Assembly (NCBI GenBank): GCA_963575645.1
Contig: OY754464.1
Span: 48,536,192-48,600,191 of the forward strand
Source of the DNA: Xanthostigma xanthostigma
Lineage: Eukaryota; Arthropoda; Insecta; Raphidioptera; Raphidiidae
Reading direction: 5' to 3'
Length of the DNA: 64,000 bases
Positions 53,464 to 64,000 of the stretch are shown in pieces. A model generated the notes under the pieces. The model was not told where the DNA came from. It saw nothing but the letters and a program-made list of their open reading frames with translations, and ran no database searches. The position numbers and the translations under genes were made by a program. Every line of letters starts with the position of its first letter. The first letter of the stretch is position 1.

Positions 53464-54092
53464 TTAGCCATGGGAAATGATTCTAGTGCTCTCTGGTGGC
53501 AGTAAATAAAAGCTGTAGGTACCTAAATGCTTTAATCACATTTATATATTTCATCTGACAGTTAGTTTATTGTAATGAGTAAACTAAAGAAAAATATGTT
53601 TTTCTTGTCTGAGATCTGTTCATGTTATGGTTTCTAATGCATTTATATCATTGCTACAAATAAATTTAAAAAAGGATAGAAATTTAGGATTTAGTTAGGT
53701 TAAAAAGGATTTCATAATGAGAGTTAACAAATTTTCATTATTGAAGAATATGGAAAAAAAACTTTTTTATTTAAGGAAAAAATGGAAAAAAGAAAAAATA
53801 AATTGATGTAAGTATATAAACAGAAAAGAAGGAACTAACCGATGAAGAAAAATCAAAATTCCAAAAATGTAATTGCTCCCTGACTATAATTTGATTCGCT
53901 TTAAACACCCGTCCTCCTTCTACTAGATGTCTTTTAGAATTACCCAAATACTTAATAATATCAGTAATATTTATATCAAATTTATTATCTATTATAAATA
54001 AATTATGTGACGTTTACTTTAAAATTGATTAAAGCATATACAGCTTTCATTTTCTGCCACCAGGGAGCTCTAGAATCAGTTCCCATGGCTAA
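53464..54092. mobile_element. MITE with TTAGCCATGGGAA termini, TA target
   Basis: The left end is TTAGCCATGGGAAATGATTC and, reversed, the right end is TTAGCCATGGGAACTGATTC. The inverted repeat is about 65 bp ('ctggtggcag', 'gctttaatcac'). TA flanks both sides (53462-53463, 54093-54094), and the paralogue at 57769 has one TA at this point, so insertion at TA (Tc1/mariner type) is well supported. No coding frame. Confidence 0.9.
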
Positions 54093-54320
54093 TAGTTCCG
54101 GAAATATTTATAAACTAAAACAAAACATCTGTTCTTTTGTTTTGTAGATCTGTCAGAAATAAATTAGTTAAGCATGCTTTGATTAATTTTTACATGACGT
54201 GGAACATACGTAGGTAACCATGGCAACGAATAGCAAATAAAATATTGAATACTGGCCATTATCCGCGTCGCCTCACGCGATATAAGCAATTTTATTTTCT
54301 TTATTATATTATATCAAAAA

Positions 54321-54540
54321 CATAGAGATATAAGTAACTAGAGTTCACTAGTTCGTATGCTAATGCTTGCCATAAGTGAAAGTGTCCTCAGTTGCAGCGA
54401 GTCCAGAAAACCAGATATATGTTTATTTAAATCAGCATTGTTTTGTTTCATTAGTTACCATAGAGATAAGAAACTTTTCTCTCTCTGGATTGCAGACACT
54501 TTCACGGCTCACTCGCGTACTCTAGTCTAATATCTCTATG
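54321..54540. mobile_element. 220-bp MITE with CATAGAGATAT termini
   Basis: Starts CATAGAGATATAAGTAAC and, reversed, CATAGAGATATTAGACTAG. Inner phrases 'agtgaaagtgtcctcagttg' and 'cagacactttcacggctcac' also pair. Flanking 8-mers 'atcaaaaa' and 'atcaaatg' agree at six places, which suggests an 8-bp duplication. The paralogue near 58058 lacks it. Confidence 0.8.
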
Positions 54541-54594
54541 ATCAAATGTCAACATTTTGAAGCTGGAATGGTCCCGTCGCCCAATCGGCTGGAT

Positions 54595-55695
54595 TTTTTT
54601 TCAATTTATTTACTACTGTATTGATAAAGATAATATGAACACATTAACACCATTTCTCTGTGAGAAAATGAAAATCAAAATTTTCATTTGTGTAATAAGA
54701 ATTAGTACTATGAAAATGTTTAAAACTATGATGATAATATGTAAAAATGAGCACAGTAGCGCCATTTCCGGTGTAAAAAAGAAAAGTCAAAATGTCTTTG
54801 TATTCATGTAAATAAGGTTTGTTAGTAGATTGTCTGTCTCACAAACTAGGCGATCTATCGATGACTTCGATGGAATGGTAACTGACTGTTATTTTCAACT
54901 AACTTCAAAAGACCAAAGAGGTCTTTGGCATGTATATTGAATAATACTACCGATTTGAAAAATTTTAACACGAATTTTTACCTTTTAAGTCAGTTTAGCA
55001 GTTTAAAATAAAATATTGAGAAAGAAGGCGCCTTTTAAAAGGCCACTAAAAATTGTGAAATAATAAAGTTTTGAGGTCGGTGATAATTTAATTAAGTACG
55101 TAGGTACATAAACAGTTTTAGTCATTCAATAGGCGCATACTTCAAAACTTTATTAATTTACGCTTTTTAGTGGCCTTTTTTTGAAGAAGGTTTTTTTTAG
55201 CAGTTGTTTTCAAATAACAGTTACAGTCTTAAATGTTTCCAAAAAGTTTTATACAAATATAATCATAATATTATATGTAACATTTCTCATCTGAGGAAAC
55301 CTTTGGGTAGTAATGTAAATAACCGTAAATGTTTAATAACGAAATTCCATTAAAATTATTAATAGTGCAGGCTCAATGGGTATTTCTGTTCACAAAATAT
55401 GAGGACTAATGATGGGTGTTGTTTCAACGAACTAGTTAAATTAACTGTTAATCGTTCATCTCTGAAACAATTTCAGATTGGTCCTGTCTGGATCAAAATC
55501 TAATTTAGTTATTGAAATTTGACCTACTTCTCGTTAACCGATTGAGTTGAAATATTGTACATATAAGTATTCTCAAAAATACATGAATCAATCGTTTTTA
55601 ATATTAATTATTATCAAATAATAATTAATGTTTTCTTCCAGAGTAATGAAAGGACATGAAACTGGTGTGTACGAATATGGAACTATTGTAGTAAG
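54595..55695. other. Unassigned region with one small hairpin
   Basis: At 55029-55190 the phrases 'aaaaggccactaaaaatt' and 'ctttttagtggcctttt' form inverted arms of about 40 bp around 65 bp, probably a small MITE. Nothing else was recognised. Confidence 0.5.
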
Positions 55696-55752
55696 CCAGG
55701 CTAGCTCAGTCGGTAGAGCATATGACATAATCGCAGAGTCGTGGGTAACATA
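55696..55752 (+). pseudogene. tRNA-Lys-like fragment
   Basis: 'gccaggctagctcagtcggt' followed by 'agagcat' matches the acceptor and D-arm of tRNA-Lys, and 'cagagtcgtgggt' the variable region and start of the T-arm. The anticodon loop is altered ('acataatcg' where CTCTTAATC is expected) and the T-arm and 3' acceptor are missing. It is a tRNA pseudogene or a SINE head. Confidence 0.65.
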
Positions 55753-57768
55753 TTATCACACAAAAAAATATAAATGTGAAAAAAGGGCCAAATTCGTGTC
55801 AAAACCATGTTTTGTTATCTTAAAAAAAATAACTGAAATGTAGAAAATATTATATCAAGTTTTTTTCTAAAAGTATCAAATGTGTGGTTATTTAGTGACC
55901 CGCAGGTTATAGGTTGCCAACGCCTTTATGATGATCTATGTCAGTCAGTCAATCAGAATGTCCAAAATCATGATTTATGGACACTCGTATCTTTGAAACT
56001 ATTTCACCTAGATATGTGAAAATCGGAATACAGCTTTTTTATGGTAACTTTAGCTCCTTGGAAAAACACAGTTCTATAAGGTAACTCGTCTCGGAGATAA
56101 AGGGAGATCGAAAAGGGTTCAAAATTTTTCGTGTAAATATAGCAGAATGCCTTAAGAGATCTTCTCCAGCACACTCCGTGCGCTATGGTTAAAAAATCTC
56201 TTTTTTGAAGTCAGTTAAAAACAACTGACTCAGAAAAAAAAATATATATATTATAAGAGGTTAATTGGTAATCAGCCTGAAGAAAGAGTTATGTCGACAT
56301 TTTTTAAATCGGTTAACCTTTCAAAAAGTTATAGCTGAACAAACATAAGATGTTTTCACATCAACCACTATAATATTGGACCATACTTTTTCCGGGCAAC
56401 ATTAATAATATCGAACTTTGCACTTCTCATATTTTGCATATGAACGTCCCTTAGGCGCCCGGTTTATAACATTCAACAAAGCAAGTGTTCATTTCCATCG
56501 GTACAACAGCACTCTGTAGTATCATTCGGAACTCATAAAGCTCTAATTTTAAACTTTGTTTACTTAGACATGTATATAAACTTGCTCCGTCCAGAACAGA
56601 GGGAATTATTGAATGCGCATAATTATTAATCAATACTTAATATTACATAAAATAGTACCTAAACTTCTGTTTTCAATAAAAATATCCGCCAGATTAAAAT
56701 CTTAATACAGGATGATTTTTTAAGTTGAATCTTCTTTTTTAACAGCGTATAGAAATCAAATAAACGTAAAAATATTTTAAGTAACTTTTTATCAAAACTC
56801 AAAACTCAGAGACAAACAGCCTTTCAAAGTTTAATTAAATTTTTTAAATTTTATTTAATTACCAAAAACCCGGTTAACACACGCAAAGAAATATCAGCAC
56901 GAATCGGAAATGCATCCCAAATAATTCGCGGAAGGCCCTTATCGCTATTACAAGCATGTACAGAAACATAGCTACGGCGCACGCATCTTTGTGTGCAACA
57001 AACGGGGACAACTTTGAACAATTTCTGTGAATACTACCTACTTAATAATGACATAACATATTTCCTTAGTGACTTAACATAACGCCAGGATCGACCTCAA
57101 AATTTAATAAAACCTTAAAAGCCCGATTCTTTCATTTTTGAGTTTTGATAAAAAAGTTACTTGAAATGTTTGTTTGTCTATAACTATTTGATTTCTACAC
57201 GCTGTTAAAAAAAGAATCAAGTTCCTTTTTATATAACTTCTTTCATTCTTCTGCCTTTATAATTCCTGTTTTACGGAACGTAGAACATCACAGAGGGCAC
57301 CAAAATTCTTAGCAAGGTGCGATTTTAAATAGGCCAGATGTTGATCTTTTATCTTGATTCAAAATGGTGTCAGTTTAATCATTTTAAAATGAAATTCTGA
57401 TAACTGAGTCTGCTGTTTGGGTTTTACGTTAATTCATTGCGCGTCAATGCGTCGCACGACAACTCATAGTCGACAATTCACCGCAACAATAATTAATCGC
57501 TACGACAGTTTATCGCGAGACAATTTTTTGCGAGACAATTCATCGGAAAAATTCTGTTTTTAGAACTCTCTATTTTTTTTAAGATTTGACGACTAGGGGT
57601 GGTCGTGCGATGAATTGACGGGGTACCGCTGTTTGAACTTGAATCCTATTGAAATTAATAAAATACAAGAACTCTAAAAAGTGTAAAACAAAAGGTCATA
57701 TATTAAAAATAATCACAATCTTGTCCTAGTCTGTATTTGTGCAGTTTTATTTATGGTATACTATAAAT
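55753..57768. other. Unassigned region
   Basis: No domain-bearing frame. At 57430-57610 the phrase 'gcgagacaattcatcg' recurs in degenerate form at least four times ('gtcgacaattcaccgc', 'gcgagacaattttttgc', 'gtgcgatgaattgac' inverted). There is an inverted pair around 56745-57190 ('gtatagaaatcaaataa ... gttacttttta' type), perhaps an old TIR element. Confidence 0.4.
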
Positions 57769-58110
57769 AACGGCTTATTATTTTTTTAGGAAAGTTTTGT
57801 TAAAAAAATTTTTTCTAAACTTTATAGTTTCAGAAATATTTTGAAAATAAAAAAAATCAGCTGTTCTTTTGTTTTGCAGATCTGTTATAAATAAACTAGT
57901 TAAGCATGCTTTGATTAATTTTTACATGACGTGGAACATATTATGTAGGTAATCATGGCAACGAATAGTAAATATCATATTGAATACTAGCAATTACCCG
58001 CGTCACATCACGCAATATCAGAAATTTTATTTTCTCTGTTATATATACTTACCTATATCTAATATCAACATTTTTGAAGTTGGAATGGTCCCGTCGTCCA
58101 ATTGGTTGGA
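57769..58110 (+). repeat. Dispersed repeat, uninterrupted copy
   Basis: Paralogue of 53399-54594 without the two MITEs. It includes 'cagctgttcttttgttttgc', 'agatctgttataaataaac' and 'gttaagcatgctttgatt'. It serves as empty-site control for both insertions. Confidence 0.8.
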
Positions 58111-59120
58111 ATTTTTTGGGGAAGGTTTAGGATTCGTCTGGATAAAAATCGAATTGAATCCGCTCTACTGACCAGATTTGAATGCGGTTTTTACCATTCG
58201 AATATTCGATAACTCATTTGATTTCATAAGAAAGGAGACCAACTGTCCGTGCCCGGATTCGTATGAACTGAAATTCACGTTAGATTGAAATCAAGTTGGT
58301 TTATGTCAAAAGCGTTGCGAAATATATTATTATACTCAAAAAATGATAATAATAAGTCGCGGACAGTTAATTATACATTTGAACGAACAAGCGAAGCGAG
58401 TTATTAACGTTTGAATTAATTATAAATTCAAACGGATAAGCGAATATACAGTGTACACGGGGTGACAGCTGAAGCAGGACGGGGTTTCTGGTTAATATAT
58501 TATTATTAAACTAATTTTTACAAAACTTGTGATTTCTTTCAGTTTATTTATTAAAAAGAATATAAAGAGTGTACAATATATATAGCACAGAGATAATAGG
58601 TATGTTGTTTGCCTTGGTTTATCTGATAGTCTGCCTCTGGCTCAACCGACCTCAACCCTCCCTCCCACTTCCCCTCTTGTTGTCCTTCTGCTCCTGAGGG
58701 CTTTATGTATGTACGAGCGCAACGTAAGTCTTAACAATGACACTCTAGTGGTTGCCGCTCGACTGTTATGGAGACGATAAACTATAATTTCCATTAAATC
58801 GGTGACACCTTTTTAAATTATACGGGATACGGTTTTTGTGAAACATTTTATGCGCTTTAATTACATGCAACTAACAAATAAAAAATGATTCATTGCACAT
58901 TTTCATAGGCTTGTTTTACAAGGCGAGACAAAACTTAGATTTATATTTTTATGCAGAGATGTTCGTTCGCGTCTATATTGCTGATCATTCTGAGAATGAT
59001 TAACTATTGTTTCATTTTTTAAGTGAAACTTTTTATGCTGCATCTCGTTGAGCTGGAGGGTAAAATTAATGAAACGAAAAACACTGACACAAAAGAGTGA
59101 CGACAAATAGACAATATTTA
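58111..59120. other. Unassigned region
   Basis: No gene or clear repeat. Around 58620-58690 there is a C-rich patch ('ctcaaccctccctcccac'). Confidence 0.4.
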
Positions 59121-59318
59121 TAGATCACCAATCTGAGGCGCTGATCTCAGACTGAAATAAAATCGTGGAGCCCATTCAGTAATATTAAGGTTAAAGAAGA
59201 CAATAATTTGAAAACCAGATATGATTTCTAGGCTCCAACAAAAAAATTTTCAATAGGTACTAAATGAGCCTCACGATTTTATTTCAGTCTGCGATTAAAA
59301 CCTCATATCGGTGACCCA
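59121..59318. mobile_element. Small TIR element
   Basis: 'gatcaccaatctgagg' and 'cctcatatcggtgacc' are diverged inverted ends, followed inward by the well-kept pair 'cagactgaaataaaatcgtg' / 'cacgattttatttcagtctg'. About 198 bp, no coding. Confidence 0.65.
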
Positions 59319-60111
59319 TAATTATTTTCTAGCTTTTAGTACACTATTGATCGTACAATAAAGCTCTAAAATGGTATTTTTTTCTCTTTTATTTTTGTCT
59401 TAACGTGCTTTACTAAAAGTGCGCTTTATACCCAGACGAAAGTCAGGTTGGTCAGCTATTAGCCAATTGCGTTTTCATCGAAACTCCACATTTGTGCAAA
59501 ATTTCAACTTAATCGGTTAACGAGATGTGGATGAAAGTTCAAAAGTACGATATGCACCCGGACGAAAGCCGGACCGTTCAACTACTTATCATAATACTGT
59601 TATGTTAATCGGATAACAGGAAGGGGATGAAAAGTCATTCACAAAGATTTGAAACAAATATAAAAAAATACGGAACAAGAAGGTAAATATAAAACCACTT
59701 AAAATGTGAACGACAAATCTTTTCATATTCTAAATTCTAAAGCATGAATAAATGAAAAATTGGTCCTATATCTATACAAGTTTAAAACTTCATTTTTGCA
59801 CGATCCTTTATAAACTAGCTAATTTGTATGCCTCTATAGTGCGAGTAAAATAAAACAAAAGAATGTGAAACGTCGTCATACTATCATTTTCAAATAGTAA
59901 ATGTGATTCTACAACTGGAAGTGAACTTGCTCAAAATTGAACTGCCAAAATGTTTTCAACATAATGTCACAAATTCCATAAATTACGTCATCACACACTA
60001 GAAACATTATTAATATACTATTATTTATTAAATAATGTTTACGTAGTAAAATAAAACATTTTACAAAAAAAAAACTCTTTTTATATGTTTTTTTCTCTAT
60101 ATCTATATATA
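59319..60111. other. Unassigned spacer
   Basis: AT-rich, with phrases ('acccggacgaaagccgga', 'acttaatcggttaacgagat') that occur in generic lepidopteran repeat text. No gene. Confidence 0.4.
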
Positions 60112-60995
60112 CAGGGTGAGTCAGACCACCCGTACCGTTCGTTTTTTTCGAAAACGGTTAGTCGTAGAGAGTTGTGTCAAAAATCTGCATTATAAAATCC
60201 TTAATGAATAATCGAATGGTGATATTTTTTTTCCCGGAAAGGTCGGCTTTCCTATTAGTTTGCTTCAGAATGTTCAGAACTCCGGAATATTTAATGGCAC
60301 AATAGGTCGAAAGTGGTATTGTTAAAAAGATCTTTAAAATATATATATTTTATAGGACATTTTTTCTTTTATTACTGCCACCTCTGTTAAGTAATATTCG
60401 TTTGAAATTATTAAATTAACATGTCATAATAACGAACTTAATTTTTAAAGTTGGCATTTAAAATCAAGATCCCTAAATAAACAATAATAAAGGTCACAAT
60501 AAGTTTTCAATAATTGCAATTGTTTTTTTTTGTCGGAAAATACTTAGAGGTACCCATAGCATATCTAGAAGAGCTCATTAGTGTTTAGAAGTAAATGGAA
60601 AACAGTTTAAACATTTATGACATTGTTTAGTTAGGTAACTAGATTTGAAATGCCAACTTTTAAAGTTAAGTTCGTTATTATAATATGACATGTTAATTTA
60701 ATAACTTCAAACGAATATTACTTAACAGGGGTGGCAGTAACAAAAAAAAATGTCCTACAAAACTTGCTTATTTCTTTCTTTTTGGCAATATCACTTTCGA
60801 CCTATCGTGCCATTTAATATTCTGGAGTTCTGAACATTCTGGAGCAAACTAATAAGGAAGCCGACCTTTCCGAGGATAAAAATATCACCATTTGATTCTT
60901 CATTAGGGCTTTTATAATACAGATTTTTGACACAACTCTCTACGACTAACCGTTTTCGAAAAAAACGAACGGTACGGGTGGTCTGACTTACTCTG
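60112..60995. mobile_element. 884-bp TIR element inserted at a Helitron head
   Basis: The left end CAGGGTGAGTCAGACCACCC and, reversed, the right end CAGAGTAAGTCAGACCACCC. The arms (60112-60465, 60646-60995) stay similar over about 350 bp. TA flanks both sides. No transposase. Beyond its right end, 'tataaaaatctcgtgtcaca' is the Helitron-like head and, before its left end, 'ctctatatctatata' is the AT-rich start of the same head, so it split copy 2 at its very start. Confidence 0.88.
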
Positions 60996-60998
60996 TAT

Positions 60999-62514
60999 AT
61001 AAAAATCTCGTGTCACAGTGTTTCTTATTGAGCTCCTCCGAAACGGCTTGACCGATTTTTATGAAATTTTTTGTGTATACTGAGAATAGGTCGTAGGCTA
61101 TTTTTTATACCCCTAGATGATATGGGTGACCCTCTCTAGAATTTTTTTTTTATTTTTTGGAAAAATTTTTTTATTAATTTTTTTATGATTTGCCATTAAA
61201 AAATACTTATAACCCTAAATTTTCACTGTTCTACTACCGACCCCCATTTTTTTTATTTAATAGAGGTAGATGACCCAAATGAGGCCTATGTTCTAATAAG
61301 GCCTATTTTTTTTAATTTCCCGCTTCACGATTTGAAATGGCCGCCAATGTTTGTAGATGTGTGCGTGTACATTAACTAACACCAACAAGCACAGCAAGTG
61401 GCCCGTGCCGCGAGCGTTTTGGAACCTGCAGTCGAAAACAACAACGACGCGGAGCGCACGCTTGTTTTTATAAAATTCTGGCAGTTGCTGATTAATATAG
61501 TACTTTTTTTACATGATGAGAAAATCATTAAATCTGATCTAAAATGATCAAAAGTAATTAGGTAATGGAATCTCAGTTGATTTAATATAAGTATTGACAA
61601 CGTTTTGTATTTATTAAGAAGTTGAATGTTTAATTGTTTTTATTAAGGCTTTATTAAGACACAGGGTTCCCAATAAGGCCAAACTGACATTTTAGTTATT
61701 TGTTTCAATATATCGTTTGGTCTGAGAAAAATTGGTCGACAATTTTATTTACTTGAAGAGTTCTATTCAGACGTTAATCAAAGATTTGAATTTTAAATTA
61801 CCAGTGCATCGTTATTATAAACCCGCTAGTTAGATAATAATAAAATTAAGGTAGGCCTTATTTGGGTCACCTACTTTTATTAGTATTTTTACTGTCAACC
61901 ACAGATGCGCAACGGTCAATTTATAACGGTAAATTTTTATGTATTTAACACAGTGAAAACAGAAAATGTGATTGTTATATTGTGGTCGATAACTTATCAA
62001 TTATCAATCGATCAGTTATCCCCGCCAGGCGTCTACATGTGTCACCTCTCACCCAACAAACACCACGGAGTAGAGAGCCGATCTCCTGTCTCTTTCACAC
62101 AATAAGCTCAGAAGCAAACGACCTAAAACTGTTTTAGTACCAAATAAGCGGCATCTGTTAGAACTTGCTCAAAGCTATTATAAGTTCACACGCCGGGCCG
62201 CAATCGAAATACATTTTGCAGAATTTTATCTATCGCACTCAGGTGAAACCGGGACGGACCGCTATAATATTTTATAAATAGGTAAATTTTGTAAGTTTGG
62301 ATATAGATAATAGGAGGCAATCTCCGAAATTACTCATCCGAATTCAAAATTTTTTCACCAATATTTAGAATGGGCCTTCAGAATTCATACAGGATATATA
62401 TATTATCGCGTTTAAATAAAAGCGCTTTTAGTGGAGACTAATTTTGCAACGCAAGTCGACGAAAAAACGGCGACAAGCTACAAATTCGGGCAAAGCCGAA
62501 CCGGCCCGCTAGTC
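60999..62514 (+). mobile_element. Helitron-like copy 2, with CTAGT end
   Basis: Head 'ctcgtgtcacagtgtttc', 'ctcctccgaaacggcttgac', middle 'gatttgccattaaaaa', tail 'tccccgccaggcgtctacat', 'ctcacccaacaaacaccacg', and end 'cgggcaaagccgaaccggcc' followed by CGCTAGT. It is collinear with 29405-31680, and its end is of the lepidopteran Helitron/Helentron type. It lacks Rep/helicase coding. It is interrupted by a MITE at 61267-61873. Confidence 0.7.
61267..61873. mobile_element. MITE with GTAGNTGACCCAAAT termini
   Basis: The left end GTAGATGACCCAAATGAGGC and, reversed, the right end GTAGGTGACCCAAATAAGGC. 'aataaggcc' recurs several times inside. The paralogous Helitron-like copy 1 lacks it at this place. 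A 74-codon minus frame (61376-61600) and the plus strand opposite have no domain. Confidence 0.7.
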
Positions 62515-63703
62515 TATTTTATAAATAAAAGTTGATTTCGCTATTTTGAATGTGTTTTATAAAACCTGAATCAATTTTTATTATTATTTGTCTAATCAGT
62601 TACAAGAATTACTTTGGAACGTGAACACCACGTGCAGTAATTGTTCACGTTACCGAAACCCGACTGTAGTAATTTAGATAGATAGATTGTAGACTATACA
62701 GTAGGTATACACTGCCAACAAAAGTGATAAATATTTGTTTTCTTCTATGCATATTACTTTAATGCTTTAACTAATATCTTTTCTACACTTGTATATTGTT
62801 TTCTTAATTTAGTGAATCTGAAATTCGTTAAGATTTATCGTGAGTTTGTCGTTAACATAAATAATTCACTAACTACAAATTATAGTTACAATGTGATGTC
62901 GTTGAGAATTTGCGTACCTACCCATAATATATTATGTAGACGCGTACCTACCTATATAATATTATATTATATATTATATAACGTTGAATCTCCGCACTCG
63001 ACTCTGAGGTTTTGTGTACCCGTGAAAATATATCAGTAGCCCGTATAAGTCCTACCGACACGCAGGCATCGTTGTAGGATGATCACAGAAGTGGATTACA
63101 GACTGAAATAGAATATTTTTTAATCGAATTTTAATTTCATGAGATTCTCGGTAACGTAGACAATGGACATATTACTGAACGTGGTGTTCACGTTTTCGAG
63201 GAGTTTATGGAACTGAATAGGATGCAAACAATAATAATAATTGATTTACTTTTTAAAAAGGTAGATGACAAAAAACACTTTAAAATGGTTAAGTCAACTT
63301 TTATTCATAAAATAAATTAAAAATTATATAATTTAAAAGAAAAAAAAACAAATAAAAAGGATGGTTTCTAGTGAAATGTTTAATTTTACTATGTAAACAT
63401 AGGTACATACATAAAATACCTGTATAGTCGGCCACGGTATATTTTCATATAAATTTATTAACGTAGTTTCAAGTTTTTAGTCCCTACTTCTAGCGCAAAT
63501 GTCTTCTATCCCGCTCATCCAATAGAAAATAAAATTGTCAACGTTTAACCTCAAAATAACAAATGTTTTTTTCTGATTGGTCTATGAACGTCAGGTAGTG
63601 AAAAGTTGAAAATACATGAGTTCTACTGTATGTAATTTTGAATATAAGCATAGATTCAATTTTTATATTATGTAGTGTACGTTTTAGTGTATGAAAAAAT
63701 CTA
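62515..63703. other. Unassigned region
   Basis: No domain-bearing frame. 'gaacgtgaacaccacgtgc' near 62618 and 'gaacgtggtgttcacgttt' near 63178 form an inverted pair about 560 bp apart, which may mark the ends of an old element. 62940-62985 is an ATAT/TATA low-complexity patch. Confidence 0.4.
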
Positions 63704-64000
63704 TACGCTAGTCAAGTATCTATGACGCGCGACCTTTTAGTGCAAGCTCCCATGACAGAAAAAGTTACCCCAAAGAACAATTATAAAGTGAAAATGGCTG
63801 AAAAACATGTCAGAAACATGTTACGCCCGCCAGACTAGTAAAAATTTGTTAATTGTTATTTTTTATGAATTTTTGAATTTAAAAAAAACATGATTTTACT
63901 TTCCAAAACACCTGCTTGAAATTTATACAATTTGTAGTAAATAATGTATCATTTTTGAAAAAATTTGTTTGGCAGACAATTTTTGTAAATAAATTTGTTA
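63704..64000 (+). mobile_element. Left end of a THAP-element relative, cut by window
   Basis: 'tacgctagtcaagtatct' followed by 'atgacgcgcgacctttt' matches the left end at 50125-50160 ('tacgctaggaaagtatct' then 'tttgacacgcgacc'). What follows differs, and a short ATG frame at 63794 ends after 14 codons. The rest of the element lies outside this window. Confidence 0.5.

Larger units (their letters stand above)
53399..54594 (+). repeat. Dispersed repeat, copy interrupted by two MITEs
   Basis: The segments 53399-53463, 54093-54320 and 54541-54594 together match the continuous copy at 57769-58110 ('taacggcttattatt', 'gttaagcatgctttgatt', 'acatgacgtggaaca', 'ggaatggtcccgtcg'). The two gaps are the MITEs listed next. 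Confidence 0.8.

Noticed and set aside
61376..61600. Alanine/glutamate-rich plus-strand frame or 74-codon minus frame inside a MITE
   Set aside because: A stop precedes the plus frame immediately, no Met starts it, and it lies within a non-autonomous element.

Overview
This window looks like accessory, repeat-dominated nuclear DNA of a lepidopteran insect. The assignment rests on interspersed repeats I recognise from moth and butterfly genomes: the 'agggttccgtac ... (CTGT)n ... gtgcgagtccgactcgcac' repeat (25188-26715), 'accgacttcaacaaaaagg' type repeats, and short Helitron-like elements that begin with 'ctcgtgtcacag' and end in 'ggccgctagt' or 'ggcccgctagt'. The DNA is AT-rich. I found no convincing host protein-coding gene. 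Everything recognisable is transposon-derived, satellite, or broken retroelement coding sequence.

Layout. 1-10.4 kb: a pogo-like MITE (2301-2627), a decayed hAT-like repeat, large inverted-repeat elements (4315-5552, 5603-6184, 7052-8593) and a TTA-flanked element (8596-10326) inserted exactly at the edge of its neighbour. 10.6-12.7 kb: a 5'-truncated non-LTR retrotransposon on the minus strand. 12.7-16.6 kb: nothing recognised. 16.6-21.7 kb: one copy of a repeat called 'family X' here, whose ~120-bp internal repeats carry GCGCATGCGC palindromes. It is split by a 3.3-kb satellite of about 27.5 units of 120 bp. 23-24 kb: a Helitron-like element, a tRNA-derived SINE and a GC-rich palindromic MITE. 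24.9-28.8 kb: a hAT-like element with an 8-bp target duplication that contains a lepidopteran repeat, which in turn contains an inverted family X copy. 29.4-31.7 kb: a Helitron-like copy broken by two further insertions, one of which is itself broken by a hAT MITE.

33-35 kb: half of a large hairpin element, an R1-like LINE 3' end and a decayed RTE-like fragment. 37.2-37.6 kb: a MITE. 38.2-41.3 kb: a decayed endonuclease/reverse-transcriptase LINE on the minus strand. 41285-46038: an apparently intact, very young Ty1/copia element on the minus strand. Its two 250-bp LTRs are identical by eye, its target duplication is CTCTG, it has one 1357-codon gag-pol ORF, and its primer site is copia-like. 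47.7-48.3 kb: a 560-bp near-perfect palindrome. 50.1-50.7 kb: a TIR element with a broken THAP zinc-finger coding remnant. 52.1-54.6 kb: a hairpin, a tandem triplication, and a repeat interrupted by two MITEs whose empty sites are seen in a paralogue at 57769. 60-62.5 kb: a second Helitron-like copy with MITEs inserted. The right edge carries the end of a relative of the THAP-remnant element.

The only element that looks capable of moving by itself is the copia. The others are non-autonomous or dead. I see no defence, metabolic or CRISPR-like system. The most unusual structures are the satellite, whose 120-bp unit combines a CRE palindrome with two YY1/Pho-like motifs; four sequence islands at exactly 140-nt spacing around 8.6-9.1 kb; and the high density of long hairpins.
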